Assembly: GCF_017545445.1 (NCBI RefSeq)
Contig: NZ_JAFWOM010000088.1
Coordinates: forward strand, 1-43,034
DNA from: Fibrobacter sp.
Lineage (GTDB): Bacteria > Fibrobacterota > Fibrobacteria > Fibrobacterales > Fibrobacteraceae
Length of the DNA: 43,034 nt
Direction of reading: 5' to 3'
A program made the translations under genes and the position numbers. The notes below the pieces were generated by a model. It worked only from the letters and a program-made list of their open reading frames with translations, was not told the origin of the DNA and ran no database searches. This document shows positions 1 to 7,956 of the stretch, one piece after another. Within the stretch, counting starts at the first letter, position 1, and each line of letters begins with the position of its first letter.

Positions 1-41
1 ATCGCCCCGGCCGTAATTAAGACCAGTTTCTTTAGGGTCAT
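1..41 (-). CDS. start of an exported or membrane protein (partial)
   Basis: Only the first 13 codons lie in the window. Read on the minus strand from the ATG at 41 they give MTLKKLVLITAGA, a basic residue pair followed by a hydrophobic stretch as at the start of a signal peptide or membrane anchor. A GGAG is present about 12 bases upstream of the ATG. The rest of the gene lies beyond the left edge, so no function can be given. Confidence 0.45.
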   Translation of the reverse strand, partial: MTLKKLVLITAGA

Positions 42-228
42 ACTGCTACGTTTCTCCAATCATAGAACACTTAAATTCGTTAAACATACGCTTGCCAGTT
101 TGGCAAACACAAAACCCATGTGGGAATATACCTTCAAAAATAGCTTTAGTCAAATACTTTTCGGCAAAAAACGCCATTTTTCGTGTAAAAATTACACAGG
201 TATAGCCTTTTGGGGGGAAATTTATCTG

Positions 229-432
229 TCAATCCTCGCTCGGAAGATCGTCCTTCTCGTCCTCCTCCTTCTTTGCACCTTGAATTGAAACACGGATTTC
301 CTGACAGGTCTTCTTGATATTCTGCAAGACCTTGCGAGCACGCGTGCCAGCTGACTTGTTACCGCGTTGGAACTTTTCGTATTCGCGTTTGAAATTTTCA
401 ATTTCTAGTTCAAGATCGTTTACTAAACTCAT
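229..432 (-). CDS. histone H1-like (Hc1-type) small protein
   Basis: A 67-residue protein, strongly helical and charged, starting MSLVNDLELEIENFKREYEK. The central run around residues 22-45 (GNKSAGTRARKVLQNIKK) matches the pattern of bacterial Hc1-like proteins, in which a short helical segment with a GNKAAGTRVRK-like motif is followed by a lysine-rich or charged tail; here the tail is acidic/basic mixed (KKEEDEKDDLPSED). The ATG at 432 is preserved by a GGAG seven bases upstream, and the longer reading frame to 546 has atypical composition, so I chose the shorter start. Family members are thought to bind DNA and affect nucleoid structure; that role here is inference. It is a single gene with its own roughly 125-base upstream gap after mqnD. 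Confidence 0.7.
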   Translation of the reverse strand: MSLVNDLELEIENFKREYEKFQRGNKSAGTRARKVLQNIKKTCQEIRVSIQGAKKEEDEKDDLPSED

Positions 433-558
433 AAGCAAACTCCAAAAAAAGATGCTTTTTGGAAAATAAATAAAGTTTTTGCTAAAAATTCGCTGTTTTG
501 CAAAATTACGTTTACGTTTACAAACTATTACATAGGTTTCGGTCAATTCAACAACTTA

Positions 559-1350
559 TTAACAATGTGATAACCGCCAAAGATTCTCAAGAGACCTCCA
601 ACCCGATTCTCCGACGTTTTCGGAAAAATCATTCACGAACATTGCGATGTGAGATTTGATGACATCTTCATCATCAATTTGCGCTTTTTCGACAATAAAT
701 GACGTAATCGGATCAATTCTTTTTCGGGCTTCTTGGAGGCTACGGCGAATTTCGTTTTCGATTTTTTCGATGGTTTCAAAGCCGAGTTCCTTCTTGGCGA
801 CCGCGATTCCCAGCGGAATCGGAGAACCCGTTTCTCGCTCCCAAAATGCCCCCAAATCCTGCAAAAGATGAAGACCATCACGTTTCCACGTAAAACGATG
901 CTCATGGATAGTAACTCCCTGAGGAACGTTCTTGCTCAGGAGCCCTTGGTAAACCTCGTTAAAGAGGGCATAACGGAGTTTTGGAGCATCCGCAAACTGC
1001 CGGGAGTACCAGAACTTGAAAAGGAGCGCTGCGGTTGTATTCGCCCCCGGAAGTGTCGTTTCAAGTTCCGGTTGAAATGAATCGGCAGCGGAAGAGAGCA
1101 AAAGGGGGCCACAACCGTATCCAATGGCGCCACCGCAACCGAGACAGCGGTACTTTTCGCTGATGCCTGGATAGACTTGCGCACTGATTTTCGCCACGTC
1201 GAGTTCGCCCCGCAAAACCTTTTCGTTGAGCGTCTGCACGTCGGCATACGTGACCTTCCAGTCAAAAGGGGAATTTTCAAGGCCATGAATCAGGGCTTCA
1301 TAGATGAATGTATCGTTTGGGCAGGTGGAAATACCGAGAGAGAGTTGCAT
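559..1350 (-). CDS. mqnD: 1,4-dihydroxy-6-naphthoate synthase, menaquinone (futalosine) pathway
   Basis: A 263-residue protein of normal family length. It opens with the signature STCPNDTF (residues 8-15), carries the Gly-rich GAIGYGCGPLLL motif near residue 75, and has IHEHRFTW near residue 148, where the family has its conserved active-site histidine. MqnD converts cyclic de-hypoxanthine futalosine to 1,4-dihydroxy-6-naphthoate in the cytoplasm, a late step of the futalosine route to menaquinone. The pathway partner mqnB lies about 2.4 kb upstream on the same strand, separated by a TPR protein gene. The leader directly upstream of the ATG is made of hairpin-forming repeats and no clear Shine-Dalgarno is visible. 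Function is well supported by the motifs. Confidence 0.93.
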   Translation of the reverse strand: MQLSLGISTCPNDTFIYEALIHGLENSPFDWKVTYADVQTLNEKVLRGELDVAKISAQVYPGISEKYRCLGCGGAIGYGCGPLLLSSAADSFQPELETTLPGANTTAALLFKFWYSRQFADAPKLRYALFNEVYQGLLSKNVPQGVTIHEHRFTWKRDGLHLLQDLGAFWERETGSPIPLGIAVAKKELGFETIEKIENEIRRSLQEARKRIDPITSFIVEKAQIDDEDVIKSHIAMFVNDFSENVGESGWRSLENLWRLSHC

Positions 1351-1351
1351 A

Positions 1352-1478
1352 GAGGTATGAGGTCGCGCCTACGGCGCTTTGAGGTATGGGGTCGGGCCTA
1401 CGGCCCTCTGAGGTTAAGCAACTAGAAATTAGAAAAAAAGTCCAAGGGGCTTAGCCCCGAGCTCATAGCCCATACCTC
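1352..1478. repeat. 29-bp tandem units with TAC-loop hairpins in the mqnD leader
   Basis: Two adjacent 29-base units (1352-1380 and 1381-1409) begin GAGGTATG and each contains a small hairpin: GCGCC-TAC-GGCGC in the first and GGGCC-TAC-GGCCC in the second. A third, partial unit starts at 1410. A further hairpin GGGGC-TTA-GCCCC follows at about 1446-1458, and the block closes with CATACCTC, the inverse of the opening GAGGTATG. A related unit occurs at 7798-7828. The stems differ between units but stay paired, so the structure seems to be the conserved part. Confidence 0.7.
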
Positions 1479-1499
1479 ACACTGCTAACAGTTCTTCGT

Positions 1500-3674
1500 T
1501 CAAAACTTCACTTCAGAAATGTCTTTTATGTCGCCGTTTGCATCAAACAAGACATCCATGTAGAAAATTCCTTCAGCGCTGCTGATGTACAACGGCTTTA
1601 CGGTGTTCGTCCAAACGGTCTGCTTTTCGAATTCGACATCGATATGGTCGCCATTCAAAATGACCGATACCGGCATGAGAGCATCCTTGTTGTTCAGCAA
1701 GCCAAACGAAAAATATGGATTCAGCCCATCCAAAATGCGCGGGAAATGGAACGCCATGTTCTTCGAACCCATCACAGAACCAAGAATTCCCTTACGGTCC
1801 TTCATTTCGGCAGAAGTTGCAGAACGGACAAATTCAGCAAAGCGTTTTCCGTTCCACAATTTATCCATGTAGGAAAAATTCTTCTTTTCAAAGCTTTTGC
1901 GATTCAAGCGAGCCCCCATTTTGTCTAGAATATTCGTCCGCTTGACTTTATCCTCATCTACCCAAATAATCAAGCTGTCCGTCATGATGACCGCCCTTAC
2001 AGAAACGATATCCGAAACGCTGTTTTTCTTTTTGCCATAAATTTCGTAATCCAATTGCAACTTTCCAAAATCGGCAACGGAATGCGGCTCGATATTGTTG
2101 ACCGTCGTTTCCATCTTTTTTACCTGGTATTCGTCCTTGTACATATCGGTCAAGTGCAAGCACAGGAACAAACGCACGTTCGAAAGCTTTTTGTCCGAGC
2201 GGTTTTCCACCTTCACGGCTAACTTATCCGAAAAAGAAAGCGTTGGATTGTACGTCTGCAAGTCAAGGAAAGAGTGTTCCTCGAAAATCATGTTCAAAAG
2301 CGTAGGCATGTACTGTTCCACATACTTCATATCCGCTATAAGAAAATCATAAACGGCTTGATTCCCGCGGCGGAAAAAGTGGCGGAAAATTTCTTCCTTG
2401 GCCTTCGCGAAATTTCCCTTTTCGTAAGCAACAATTGCCTTCTGGAAATTCGGCGAGAAAAAACCGAACCCTTCCATCATCGACTTGTACATCGTCTGCA
2501 CAAAATGGCCTTCAACGGACTTCATTAAATAATTTCTGTAATTGTACGAGTTGTACATGTCCAAAAGCGCATCGGATTCCCGCGGGTATTCAACCGAAGA
2601 CTGGTCAAACATATTTTTCGCCTTGACTTCGTCGCCCTCAAGCATGTGGCAAGTTCCCAACAGCACCAGCGCCGGAGCTGATTTTTCAGGATTGTCGTGG
2701 ATAAATGCACCCAGCATTTGCTTGGCCTCTTCGAGGCCTCCAAAACGTTCTGAACGGGGTTCGCCCAACTGAGCACGCCTCACAAGGCAGAACGATTTCA
2801 GTAAAATAGACTCGCGGTCGCCCGGAAATTCCGAAAGCACCTGCATAAGCACTGCAAGCGCCCCGTCAATATCGCCATTGCTGATGGAAATATACGCCTG
2901 GTCGCGCATGAGGCAAAGACGGTTCCATTTCGCCATGTAACGGATATAGAGCGAGATGTAGTCCTCCAAATACGCCAAGTAAGCGTCTTGATGTTTTTCG
3001 AGAGCCGCACGTGCTTCTTTCTCGATTTTTTCGTTCTGCTTTAAGTTCTTGAAAAAATCCTTGCCCGTTAAAATGCCCTTCGTCACCAGATTCGAAACGG
3101 CAATGACATCCAATCCGCCAGAAAACGCGGCTCGGATGCCCTCCGCAATAGGAGAATTCATAGAAATCAAAGTCTCGTTCCCAGCCACGGCGTTCCAAAG
3201 ATTGCGTTTTTCGGCTTCGTTCAAGTCTTCTTCGGCACGGCGCAGAGTCTTATAGTACGGAATCAACTTCTTTTTCGCACGAATGACTTCGGGCGGGATT
3301 CCGCGATAATCTTGCACGGCCAAAAACTGGAGGTATTCCTGAATGTTATGGCTTTTTTCGTAGCCCGCGTCCAAAATATGGAATAACCTAATCGTCTTTT
3401 CCAAATCAAATTTCGATACATCAATGGAATCCCCGAACTCAACGAGACTAGCCTCCGATCCAGAAGATGCCTGTTGTTCGCGAACCGTCCCTAAACCATC
3501 CATTTCAGCGGAATTTGCGGAATCGCCCGACGCTTCGTCAAGCACTTTCACGACAGCGTCTATTTCTTGCTGGACCTTTTCATCCTTTGCGTTGCTAGAA
3601 ACGACGCACCACACGACAATCGAGGCAATAACAGCCACAATCAAAGCAATGATTACAAATCTACTTTTGTTCAT
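1500..3674 (-). CDS. membrane-anchored tetratricopeptide-type protein
   Basis: A 724-residue protein with one N-terminal transmembrane segment at about residues 6-27 (VIIALIVAVIASIVVWCVV), after which the chain should face the periplasm. Residues around 70-410 are helical and contain TPR-like stretches, for example IDGALAVLMQVLSEFPGD and APALVLLGTCHMLEGDEVKAKNMFDQS, which match the A/B helix spacing of TPRs. The last 300 residues look like beta-rich domains (AVKVENRSDKKLSNVRLFLCL is typical of an immunoglobulin-like strand pattern). I do not recognise a named family. It lies between mqnD and mqnB but has roughly 90-150 base gaps on both sides, so a shared function with menaquinone synthesis is not indicated. 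TPR proteins of this layout usually scaffold envelope complexes. Confidence 0.8.
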   Translation of the reverse strand: MNKSRFVIIALIVAVIASIVVWCVVSSNAKDEKVQQEIDAVVKVLDEASGDSANSAEMDGLGTVREQQASSGSEASLVEFGDSIDVSKFDLEKTIRLFHILDAGYEKSHNIQEYLQFLAVQDYRGIPPEVIRAKKKLIPYYKTLRRAEEDLNEAEKRNLWNAVAGNETLISMNSPIAEGIRAAFSGGLDVIAVSNLVTKGILTGKDFFKNLKQNEKIEKEARAALEKHQDAYLAYLEDYISLYIRYMAKWNRLCLMRDQAYISISNGDIDGALAVLMQVLSEFPGDRESILLKSFCLVRRAQLGEPRSERFGGLEEAKQMLGAFIHDNPEKSAPALVLLGTCHMLEGDEVKAKNMFDQSSVEYPRESDALLDMYNSYNYRNYLMKSVEGHFVQTMYKSMMEGFGFFSPNFQKAIVAYEKGNFAKAKEEIFRHFFRRGNQAVYDFLIADMKYVEQYMPTLLNMIFEEHSFLDLQTYNPTLSFSDKLAVKVENRSDKKLSNVRLFLCLHLTDMYKDEYQVKKMETTVNNIEPHSVADFGKLQLDYEIYGKKKNSVSDIVSVRAVIMTDSLIIWVDEDKVKRTNILDKMGARLNRKSFEKKNFSYMDKLWNGKRFAEFVRSATSAEMKDRKGILGSVMGSKNMAFHFPRILDGLNPYFSFGLLNNKDALMPVSVILNGDHIDVEFEKQTVWTNTVKPLYISSAEGIFYMDVLFDANGDIKDISEVKF

Positions 3675-3761
3675 GAGATCATTCTCTTGGACTCGGAAAA
3701 CGCGACTTCAAGAAAATATAAAAATGATGTAAGCCACGAGTAACGAAGATGAAATACCCAA

Positions 3762-4451
3762 TCAAGTTGGGAATGACGAAAAAAGCTTTTGCAACGCGTC
3801 TAACGCACTTTGAATGCGCCATGTAGTTTTATCGCGGTCAGTCGCAATATTGCTCACAGCACGGATTTCGTAGCAGGGAATGTTAAACGCACGGCAAACG
3901 GAAAAACACGCGGCGCCTTCCATCGATTCGACATCGACGTTGAAATTTTGGACGCGTTCTGCGGCCATTGCAGACGTTCCTGTACAGCAATTGATGGTAA
4001 GACCTGCTGCGGATTTCAATTTTGCAAGCCAGTCGGGGACACATTGCAACGGAAAACTTTCGTAAGTTTGCACAGACGTTCCAGTGACCTTGTTCCAAGG
4101 CATAAACGAGCCGTCGCGTTCGACAACGCCTAGGTCCCCAACCCTTTCAGAATCAACACGAACAACATCGCCAATATTCAATCCGCGTCCGGGATAAGCC
4201 CCACAAATGCCCGCCAGTACGACATGCGTAAATGAGCCTTCGGCAGCAAATCGCGAGAGCAGCATAGACAAGTTTGTAGAAAATTCAAGAATGCCAATGC
4301 CGAGGACTACTGCAAAGCCTCGGCTATCAGAGAGTTCTATGATTTCGCCCAAGCGAATATTTTTTTGAACAAAATCTTTACATTCAGGAAATGCACCGAA
4401 CAATTCCAAGCTTGACGCAAAGGCAAACAAAGGAACAAAGCGGTCTTCCAT
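3762..4451 (-). CDS. mqnB: futalosine hydrolase
   Basis: A 229-residue member of the nucleoside phosphorylase/MTA-SAH hydrolase fold. Diagnostic segments are LAGICGAYPGRGLNIGD (mid-protein), the nucleoside-binding VESMEGAACFSVC and the C-terminal RAVSNIATDRDKTTW. MqnB cleaves futalosine to de-hypoxanthine futalosine and hypoxanthine in menaquinone synthesis. I chose the ATG at 4451, which has AAGAG eight bases upstream; a TTG at 4469 in the same frame would add six residues. The gene follows the pfkB-type gene by about 23 bases and is probably co-transcribed with it and tyrS. The stop codon lies in the loop of a CCCAA/TTGGG hairpin that belongs to a dispersed GTCATTCC-type repeat, so the last few codons are repeat-derived. 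Confidence 0.9.
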   Translation of the reverse strand: MEDRFVPLFAFASSLELFGAFPECKDFVQKNIRLGEIIELSDSRGFAVVLGIGILEFSTNLSMLLSRFAAEGSFTHVVLAGICGAYPGRGLNIGDVVRVDSERVGDLGVVERDGSFMPWNKVTGTSVQTYESFPLQCVPDWLAKLKSAAGLTINCCTGTSAMAAERVQNFNVDVESMEGAACFSVCRAFNIPCYEIRAVSNIATDRDKTTWRIQSALDALQKLFSSFPT

Positions 4452-4474
4452 AACAGAACTCTTAAGCAAAAATT

Positions 4475-5431
4475 TTATTCGAGACGTTCAACCTTTGTCG
4501 CAAGTTCGTTTTCAAGTTCGGCAACACGATCTAGGCTCAAGTTCCACGGGCGCTCGACTTCGCAGCGGGCACAAGCAACAGCGGTGGCCTTGGCAAGGCA
4601 GCTTTCAAAGCTCATGCCTTGATCGCAAGCGTAGAGCCAGCCAGCAAAGAAGGAATCTCCAGCACCAATATCGTTTTTGACCGTAACGGAAGGCGGTTGC
4701 AACTGGATGCCCAGGAACTTCTTTTCGACAAGCCGGAATGCACGAACTGGGGAATCTTCGTCCGTCACGACGAGATTCTTGATGGGCAAACGTTCCAGGA
4801 CTGCGGTCGCGGTCATTTTCCAGAACTGCGGGCTAGACTTGACCAACGGAATGCCCAAGCGTTCAAGCAGCTTGCAGTATTCCAGCTTATTGATTTTCAA
4901 GAGTTCGACACCTTTCGCAAGGAGTTCGTCGATTCCGTCAATGGCATCGGCAAAAATCTGTTTGCCGTTAAAGTCAAGCGAATCGAACATCTTGGTATCG
5001 AAGCCCTGCGGGAACGTTCCGCAAAGCGCCACATACTGCGTGGAATCCCAATAATCATTAAGCGTTTGTGCAAAATCATCGTTCTCGGAATCGGCAAGCG
5101 TCGGCGACGGTTCCACGAGTTCCGTCGTATCGCCATTACAAGCGATGGTCGTACAGATACGCGTGTTCTCGCGAATCCAGACCGGAACTTGCAGAATGCC
5201 ACAAGTCGACAGCTCGTCAAAAATTTTCTCGCCGTTCCCGGCACCGAGGAAATGCATCAAGCGGGGAGTTCCGCCCAACAGTTGCAAAACGCGACAGCAG
5301 TTGATGCCCTTGCCCGACGCATATTCCTTGACTTTGGATATACGATGGACTTCACCTGGGACAAACTTGTCCAAGAAGAAGACTCTCTGCCATGCGGGAT
5401 TCAAACCGAGAACTAAGATTTCGCGAGACAT
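4475..5431 (-). CDS. PfkB-family sugar kinase, 1-phosphofructokinase/tagatose-6-phosphate kinase type
   Basis: A 318-residue ribokinase-fold kinase. The N-terminus LGLNPAWQRVFFLDKFVPGE and the substrate loop SGKGINCCRVLQLLGG (about residues 39-54) are those of the FruK/LacC branch, and the catalytic motif NDIGAGDSFFAGWL near residue 257 contains the general base Asp. These enzymes phosphorylate fructose-1-phosphate or tagatose-6-phosphate to the bisphosphate. There is no fructose PTS gene in the window, so the exact substrate cannot be read from context. The ATG at 5431 has AAGGCG at proper distance and lies only eight bases from the tyrS stop, so it is in an operon with tyrS and mqnB. Confidence 0.85.
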   Translation of the reverse strand: MSREILVLGLNPAWQRVFFLDKFVPGEVHRISKVKEYASGKGINCCRVLQLLGGTPRLMHFLGAGNGEKIFDELSTCGILQVPVWIRENTRICTTIACNGDTTELVEPSPTLADSENDDFAQTLNDYWDSTQYVALCGTFPQGFDTKMFDSLDFNGKQIFADAIDGIDELLAKGVELLKINKLEYCKLLERLGIPLVKSSPQFWKMTATAVLERLPIKNLVVTDEDSPVRAFRLVEKKFLGIQLQPPSVTVKNDIGAGDSFFAGWLYACDQGMSFESCLAKATAVACARCEVERPWNLSLDRVAELENELATKVERLE

Positions 5432-5439
5432 AAAACGCC

Positions 5440-6657
5440 TTAGAAGTTCACTTTGTAGAACTTGCGCTTGCCCACTTGGATAACCAACTGGTCGCCACCC
5501 TTGATTTCGAAGGAGGCTTGCGGATCAGCAAGCTTTTCGCCACCAATCTTGACGCCGCCATTCTGCACCATGCGGCGGGCTTCGCCCTTGGATGCAAACG
5601 CCTTGATGTTCACGAGCAAGTCAAGAGCGCCATAAGTTCCGGCTTCGACGGAGCATTCGGCAGCATCGCTCGGGATAGCATTACCGCTGTGGATTTCGCG
5701 TTCCTTGGCAGCAGCGGCTTCGGCAGCTTCGGCACCGTAGTACTGCGTCACGATGTCGATAGCGAGGCGGTGCTTCGCGTCGTTCGGGTTCATCTTGCCT
5801 GCGGCAATGTCAGCCATCATCTGCTTGACTTCTTCGAGCGGGATGTTCGTCAAGAGCTCAAACCAATTCTCGACGATGCTATCTGCAAGGCTGTAAATCT
5901 TGTGGTACATCACGTCGGCTGGTTCGTTAAGGCCAACGTAGTTGCCGATGGATTTGGACATCTTGACCTTGCCGTCGGTACCGAGCAAAATCGGCATGAA
6001 AAGACCGATTTGCGGTTCCATGCCTTCAAAAATCTGCAAGTCGCGACCGCGAAGCACGTTGAACTTCTGATCGGTGCCGCCGAGTTCTACGTCACTCTGG
6101 ATAGCGACGGAATCGTAACCCTGCATCATCGGGTACATGAATTCGTGCAGACTGATCGGCGTGTTCGCCGTATAGCGGTTGTGGAAGTCTTCGCGTTCGA
6201 GCATCTGGGCCACAGTAAACTGGCCCATGAGTTCGGTCACCTTGCTGAACGGGAGCTTGGAGAACCATTCGCCGTTGTAGTGGATTTCCACCTGGTCGCG
6301 GCGGACGACCTTGAAGAACTGTTCCTGGTATTCCTTCGCGTTCTCGAGCACCTGTTCGTGCGTGAGGCGCGGGCGTGCCTTGTTACGGCCGCTCGGGTCA
6401 CCAATCTGGGCAGTGTAGTCACCCACGATAAGCACCACAGTATGGCCCAAATCCTGGAACTGACGGAGTTTGCGCATCACGACCGTGTGGCCGAAGTGCA
6501 CGTCCGGAGCCGTCGGGTCTACCCCCATCTTGATACGGAGCGGGACGCCAGTATCGTAAGACTTCTGGAGTTTCTTTTCGAGTTCGTCTTGCGGCACAAT
6601 GTCAGTCACGCCGCGCATCAAAATTTCAAGCTGTTCTTTTACAGGACGGAATTGCAT
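5440..6657 (-). CDS. tyrS: tyrosyl-tRNA synthetase
   Basis: A 405-residue class I aminoacyl-tRNA synthetase that charges tRNA-Tyr. The HIGH motif appears as HFGH (residues about 55-58) after MGVDPTAPDV, and the KMSKS motif is intact (VKMSKSIGNYVGL, about residue 234). The DPSGR stretch lies between them. The C-terminal 60 residues (KAFASKGEARRMVQNGGVKIGG) form an S4 RNA-binding domain. This arrangement fits the longer TyrS type found in many Gram-negative bacteria. No strong Shine-Dalgarno is visible before the ATG at 6657. The gene heads a tight unit with the PfkB-type kinase and mqnB. A long opposite-strand frame over it is a coding shadow. Confidence 0.96.
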   Translation of the reverse strand: MQFRPVKEQLEILMRGVTDIVPQDELEKKLQKSYDTGVPLRIKMGVDPTAPDVHFGHTVVMRKLRQFQDLGHTVVLIVGDYTAQIGDPSGRNKARPRLTHEQVLENAKEYQEQFFKVVRRDQVEIHYNGEWFSKLPFSKVTELMGQFTVAQMLEREDFHNRYTANTPISLHEFMYPMMQGYDSVAIQSDVELGGTDQKFNVLRGRDLQIFEGMEPQIGLFMPILLGTDGKVKMSKSIGNYVGLNEPADVMYHKIYSLADSIVENWFELLTNIPLEEVKQMMADIAAGKMNPNDAKHRLAIDIVTQYYGAEAAEAAAAKEREIHSGNAIPSDAAECSVEAGTYGALDLLVNIKAFASKGEARRMVQNGGVKIGGEKLADPQASFEIKGGDQLVIQVGKRKFYKVNF

Positions 6658-6669
6658 GTTTTTAATTAA

Positions 6670-6697
6670 GTGGTTAGTGGTTGGTGGTTAGTGGTTA
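6670..6697. repeat. GT-heptamer array, 4 units
   Basis: Four exact-period 7-base units, GTGGTTA with one GTGGTTG, lie just upstream of tyrS. They belong to the same family as the arrays at 6781, 11957, 15805, 20261, 20349 and 21487. Confidence 0.8.
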
Positions 6698-6780
6698 GGG
6701 AAATTACAGGTTTAAACCGCTAATCACTGGAAGCCCATGTAGAAGGAATGGATAATCATAACGAGGAAAATATAGAATTA

Positions 6781-6815
6781 GTAAGAAGTAGGAAGTAGGA
6801 AGTAGGAAGTTGATA
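6781..6815. repeat. GT-heptamer array, 5 units
   Basis: Five 7-base units: GTAAGAA, three copies of GTAGGAA and GTTGATA. It sits in the 200-base gap between tyrS and the lysR gene. The rest of that gap holds a short GGTTTAAACC palindrome and nothing else I can name. Confidence 0.8.
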
Positions 6816-6863
6816 GCGGGTTATAAACCGTAAAATTGGAAGACTTTGGCCACCTACGCAAAA

Positions 6864-7754
6864 TTATTTTCGCATTTTGGATTGACGTTGCAAAATATAC
6901 TTCGTCAAAAAGTTATAAAACTGTTCGGTCTTGGAATTATCCTGCTTGTTGCGACGGAGCGAAATCACAATATCGCGTTTAAAATCCGTATCGGTAATTT
7001 CGAGAAGCTTGACTCTTTTGTGATCCATCTTGCCCCATGAAAGTTCCGGCCAAAATCCCACGCCAATGCCTGCAGCGACTGCATCCTTGACGACGGCGGC
7101 ATTATCGCTTTCGAACGTCACATTTGTATGGAATCCAATGCTATCACATAGTTCATTGCATATTTTGCGGTACTGTTTGGAACCGTAAAGGCGAATGAAC
7201 TTTTCGTCTTTCAAATCAAACAGAGAAATGGAATCCATCTTTTTATACTGAGCCGTATTCGGGACCGCCAAGAAAATCTTTTCGGAATGGACAAACGTTT
7301 CGTCACTTTCGGTGTTGTCGAGTTCTGGCCTGTAGTTCGCGTAAGTGCGAACGCAAATATCAAAGACACTCGTTTCTTCGTTCTGCAGCATATCTACATC
7401 TATGTCGGAGTTACTCCGTTTGTATTCAATAACTGCTTTCGTGATAAGCGTTGACGCAGCAAGAACATTTAACTTGACATTGCTGCTCTGCTTGTCGGCA
7501 ATTTCCTTCACAAGTCCAGGAAGTGCCATCATGTTTTCGTAAAGTGGCTGGAGCTTTTCATAAAAGAATTTTCCGCTGTCGGTAAGCTTGATGTTGCGCC
7601 CCGAATTTTTGAACAGCGACACGCCCAGTTCGTCTTCGAGCTTGTGAATCGCCTGCGTAAGCGCTGGCTGGACGATGCAAAGGTTTTTGGCACTTTGCGT
7701 CACATGCTCCGTGCGAGCCACCTCCAAGAAGTATTTAAGCTGAGTGAGTTCCAT
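6864..7754 (-). CDS. LysR-family transcriptional regulator
   Basis: A 296-residue regulator of normal length. Residues 1-60 are the winged helix-turn-helix typical of the family (MELTQLKYFLEVARTEHVTQ, then NLCIVQPALTQAIHKLEDELG and LFKNSGRNIKLTDSG). The remainder is a two-lobe substrate-binding fold that senses a small-molecule co-inducer, with the typical AVAAGIGVGFWPE stretch near residue 228. The target cannot be named, as no divergently transcribed gene is present. The start ATG lies seven bases after a TATAAT, which suggests an mRNA with almost no leader. Confidence 0.9.
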   Translation of the reverse strand: MELTQLKYFLEVARTEHVTQSAKNLCIVQPALTQAIHKLEDELGVSLFKNSGRNIKLTDSGKFFYEKLQPLYENMMALPGLVKEIADKQSSNVKLNVLAASTLITKAVIEYKRSNSDIDVDMLQNEETSVFDICVRTYANYRPELDNTESDETFVHSEKIFLAVPNTAQYKKMDSISLFDLKDEKFIRLYGSKQYRKICNELCDSIGFHTNVTFESDNAAVVKDAVAAGIGVGFWPELSWGKMDHKRVKLLEITDTDFKRDIVISLRRNKQDNSKTEQFYNFLTKYILQRQSKMRK

Positions 7755-7761
7755 GTTTGCA

Positions 7762-7767
7762 ATTATA
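7762..7767 (-). promoter_or_regulatory. extended -10 element of the lysR gene
   Basis: On the minus strand TGCTATAAT reads as an extended -10 (TG, one base, TATAAT). The last T lies at 7762 and the ATG begins at 7754, so transcription would start at or next to the ATG, giving a leaderless or nearly leaderless message. No clear -35 is seen, which is common with an extended -10. Confidence 0.45.
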
Positions 7768-7797
7768 GCAAATGAGCTGTGAGCACGCTCGTAAACT

Positions 7798-7828
7798 CGC
7801 TATGAGGTCGCTTCGCTTTGAGGTATGA
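7798..7828. repeat. single copy of the GAGGTATGAG hairpin repeat
   Basis: A unit related to those at 1352-1409: TATGAGGTCGC, a TTC loop, GC, then TTTGAGGTATGAG. It lies between the bEBP-like gene and the lysR gene. Confidence 0.55.
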
Positions 7829-7915
7829 GAATTATTTACTGAAAGAGATTCCAGAACGGAGTCCGGGATGACAATATGAAGGGGAGCGTATCTGTTATTG
7901 GAACTGTGTAAGGAG

Positions 7916-7937
7916 ATCCCGGCACAGGGGCCGGGAT
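7916..7937. repeat. GTCATCCC-type palindromic intergenic repeat
   Basis: ATCCCGGC and GCCGGGAT form a perfect 8-bp stem around a six-base loop, followed by GACAG. A degenerate relative, ending CCGGGATGACA, precedes it at about 7845-7873, and others lie near 3755-3777 and 11818-11880. It lies directly after the stop of the activator gene and could act as a weak 3' end structure. Confidence 0.55.
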
Positions 7938-7956
7938 GACAGCGTAAGGGGAGTGG

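Noticed and set aside
100..288. 62-residue plus-strand frame near the left edge
   Set aside because: No ribosome site, overlaps the 3' end of the H1-like gene on the other strand, and has no recognisable features.
5476..6669. 397-residue frame antisense to tyrS
   Set aside because: Fully overlaps a well-conserved synthetase gene and shows no family motif.
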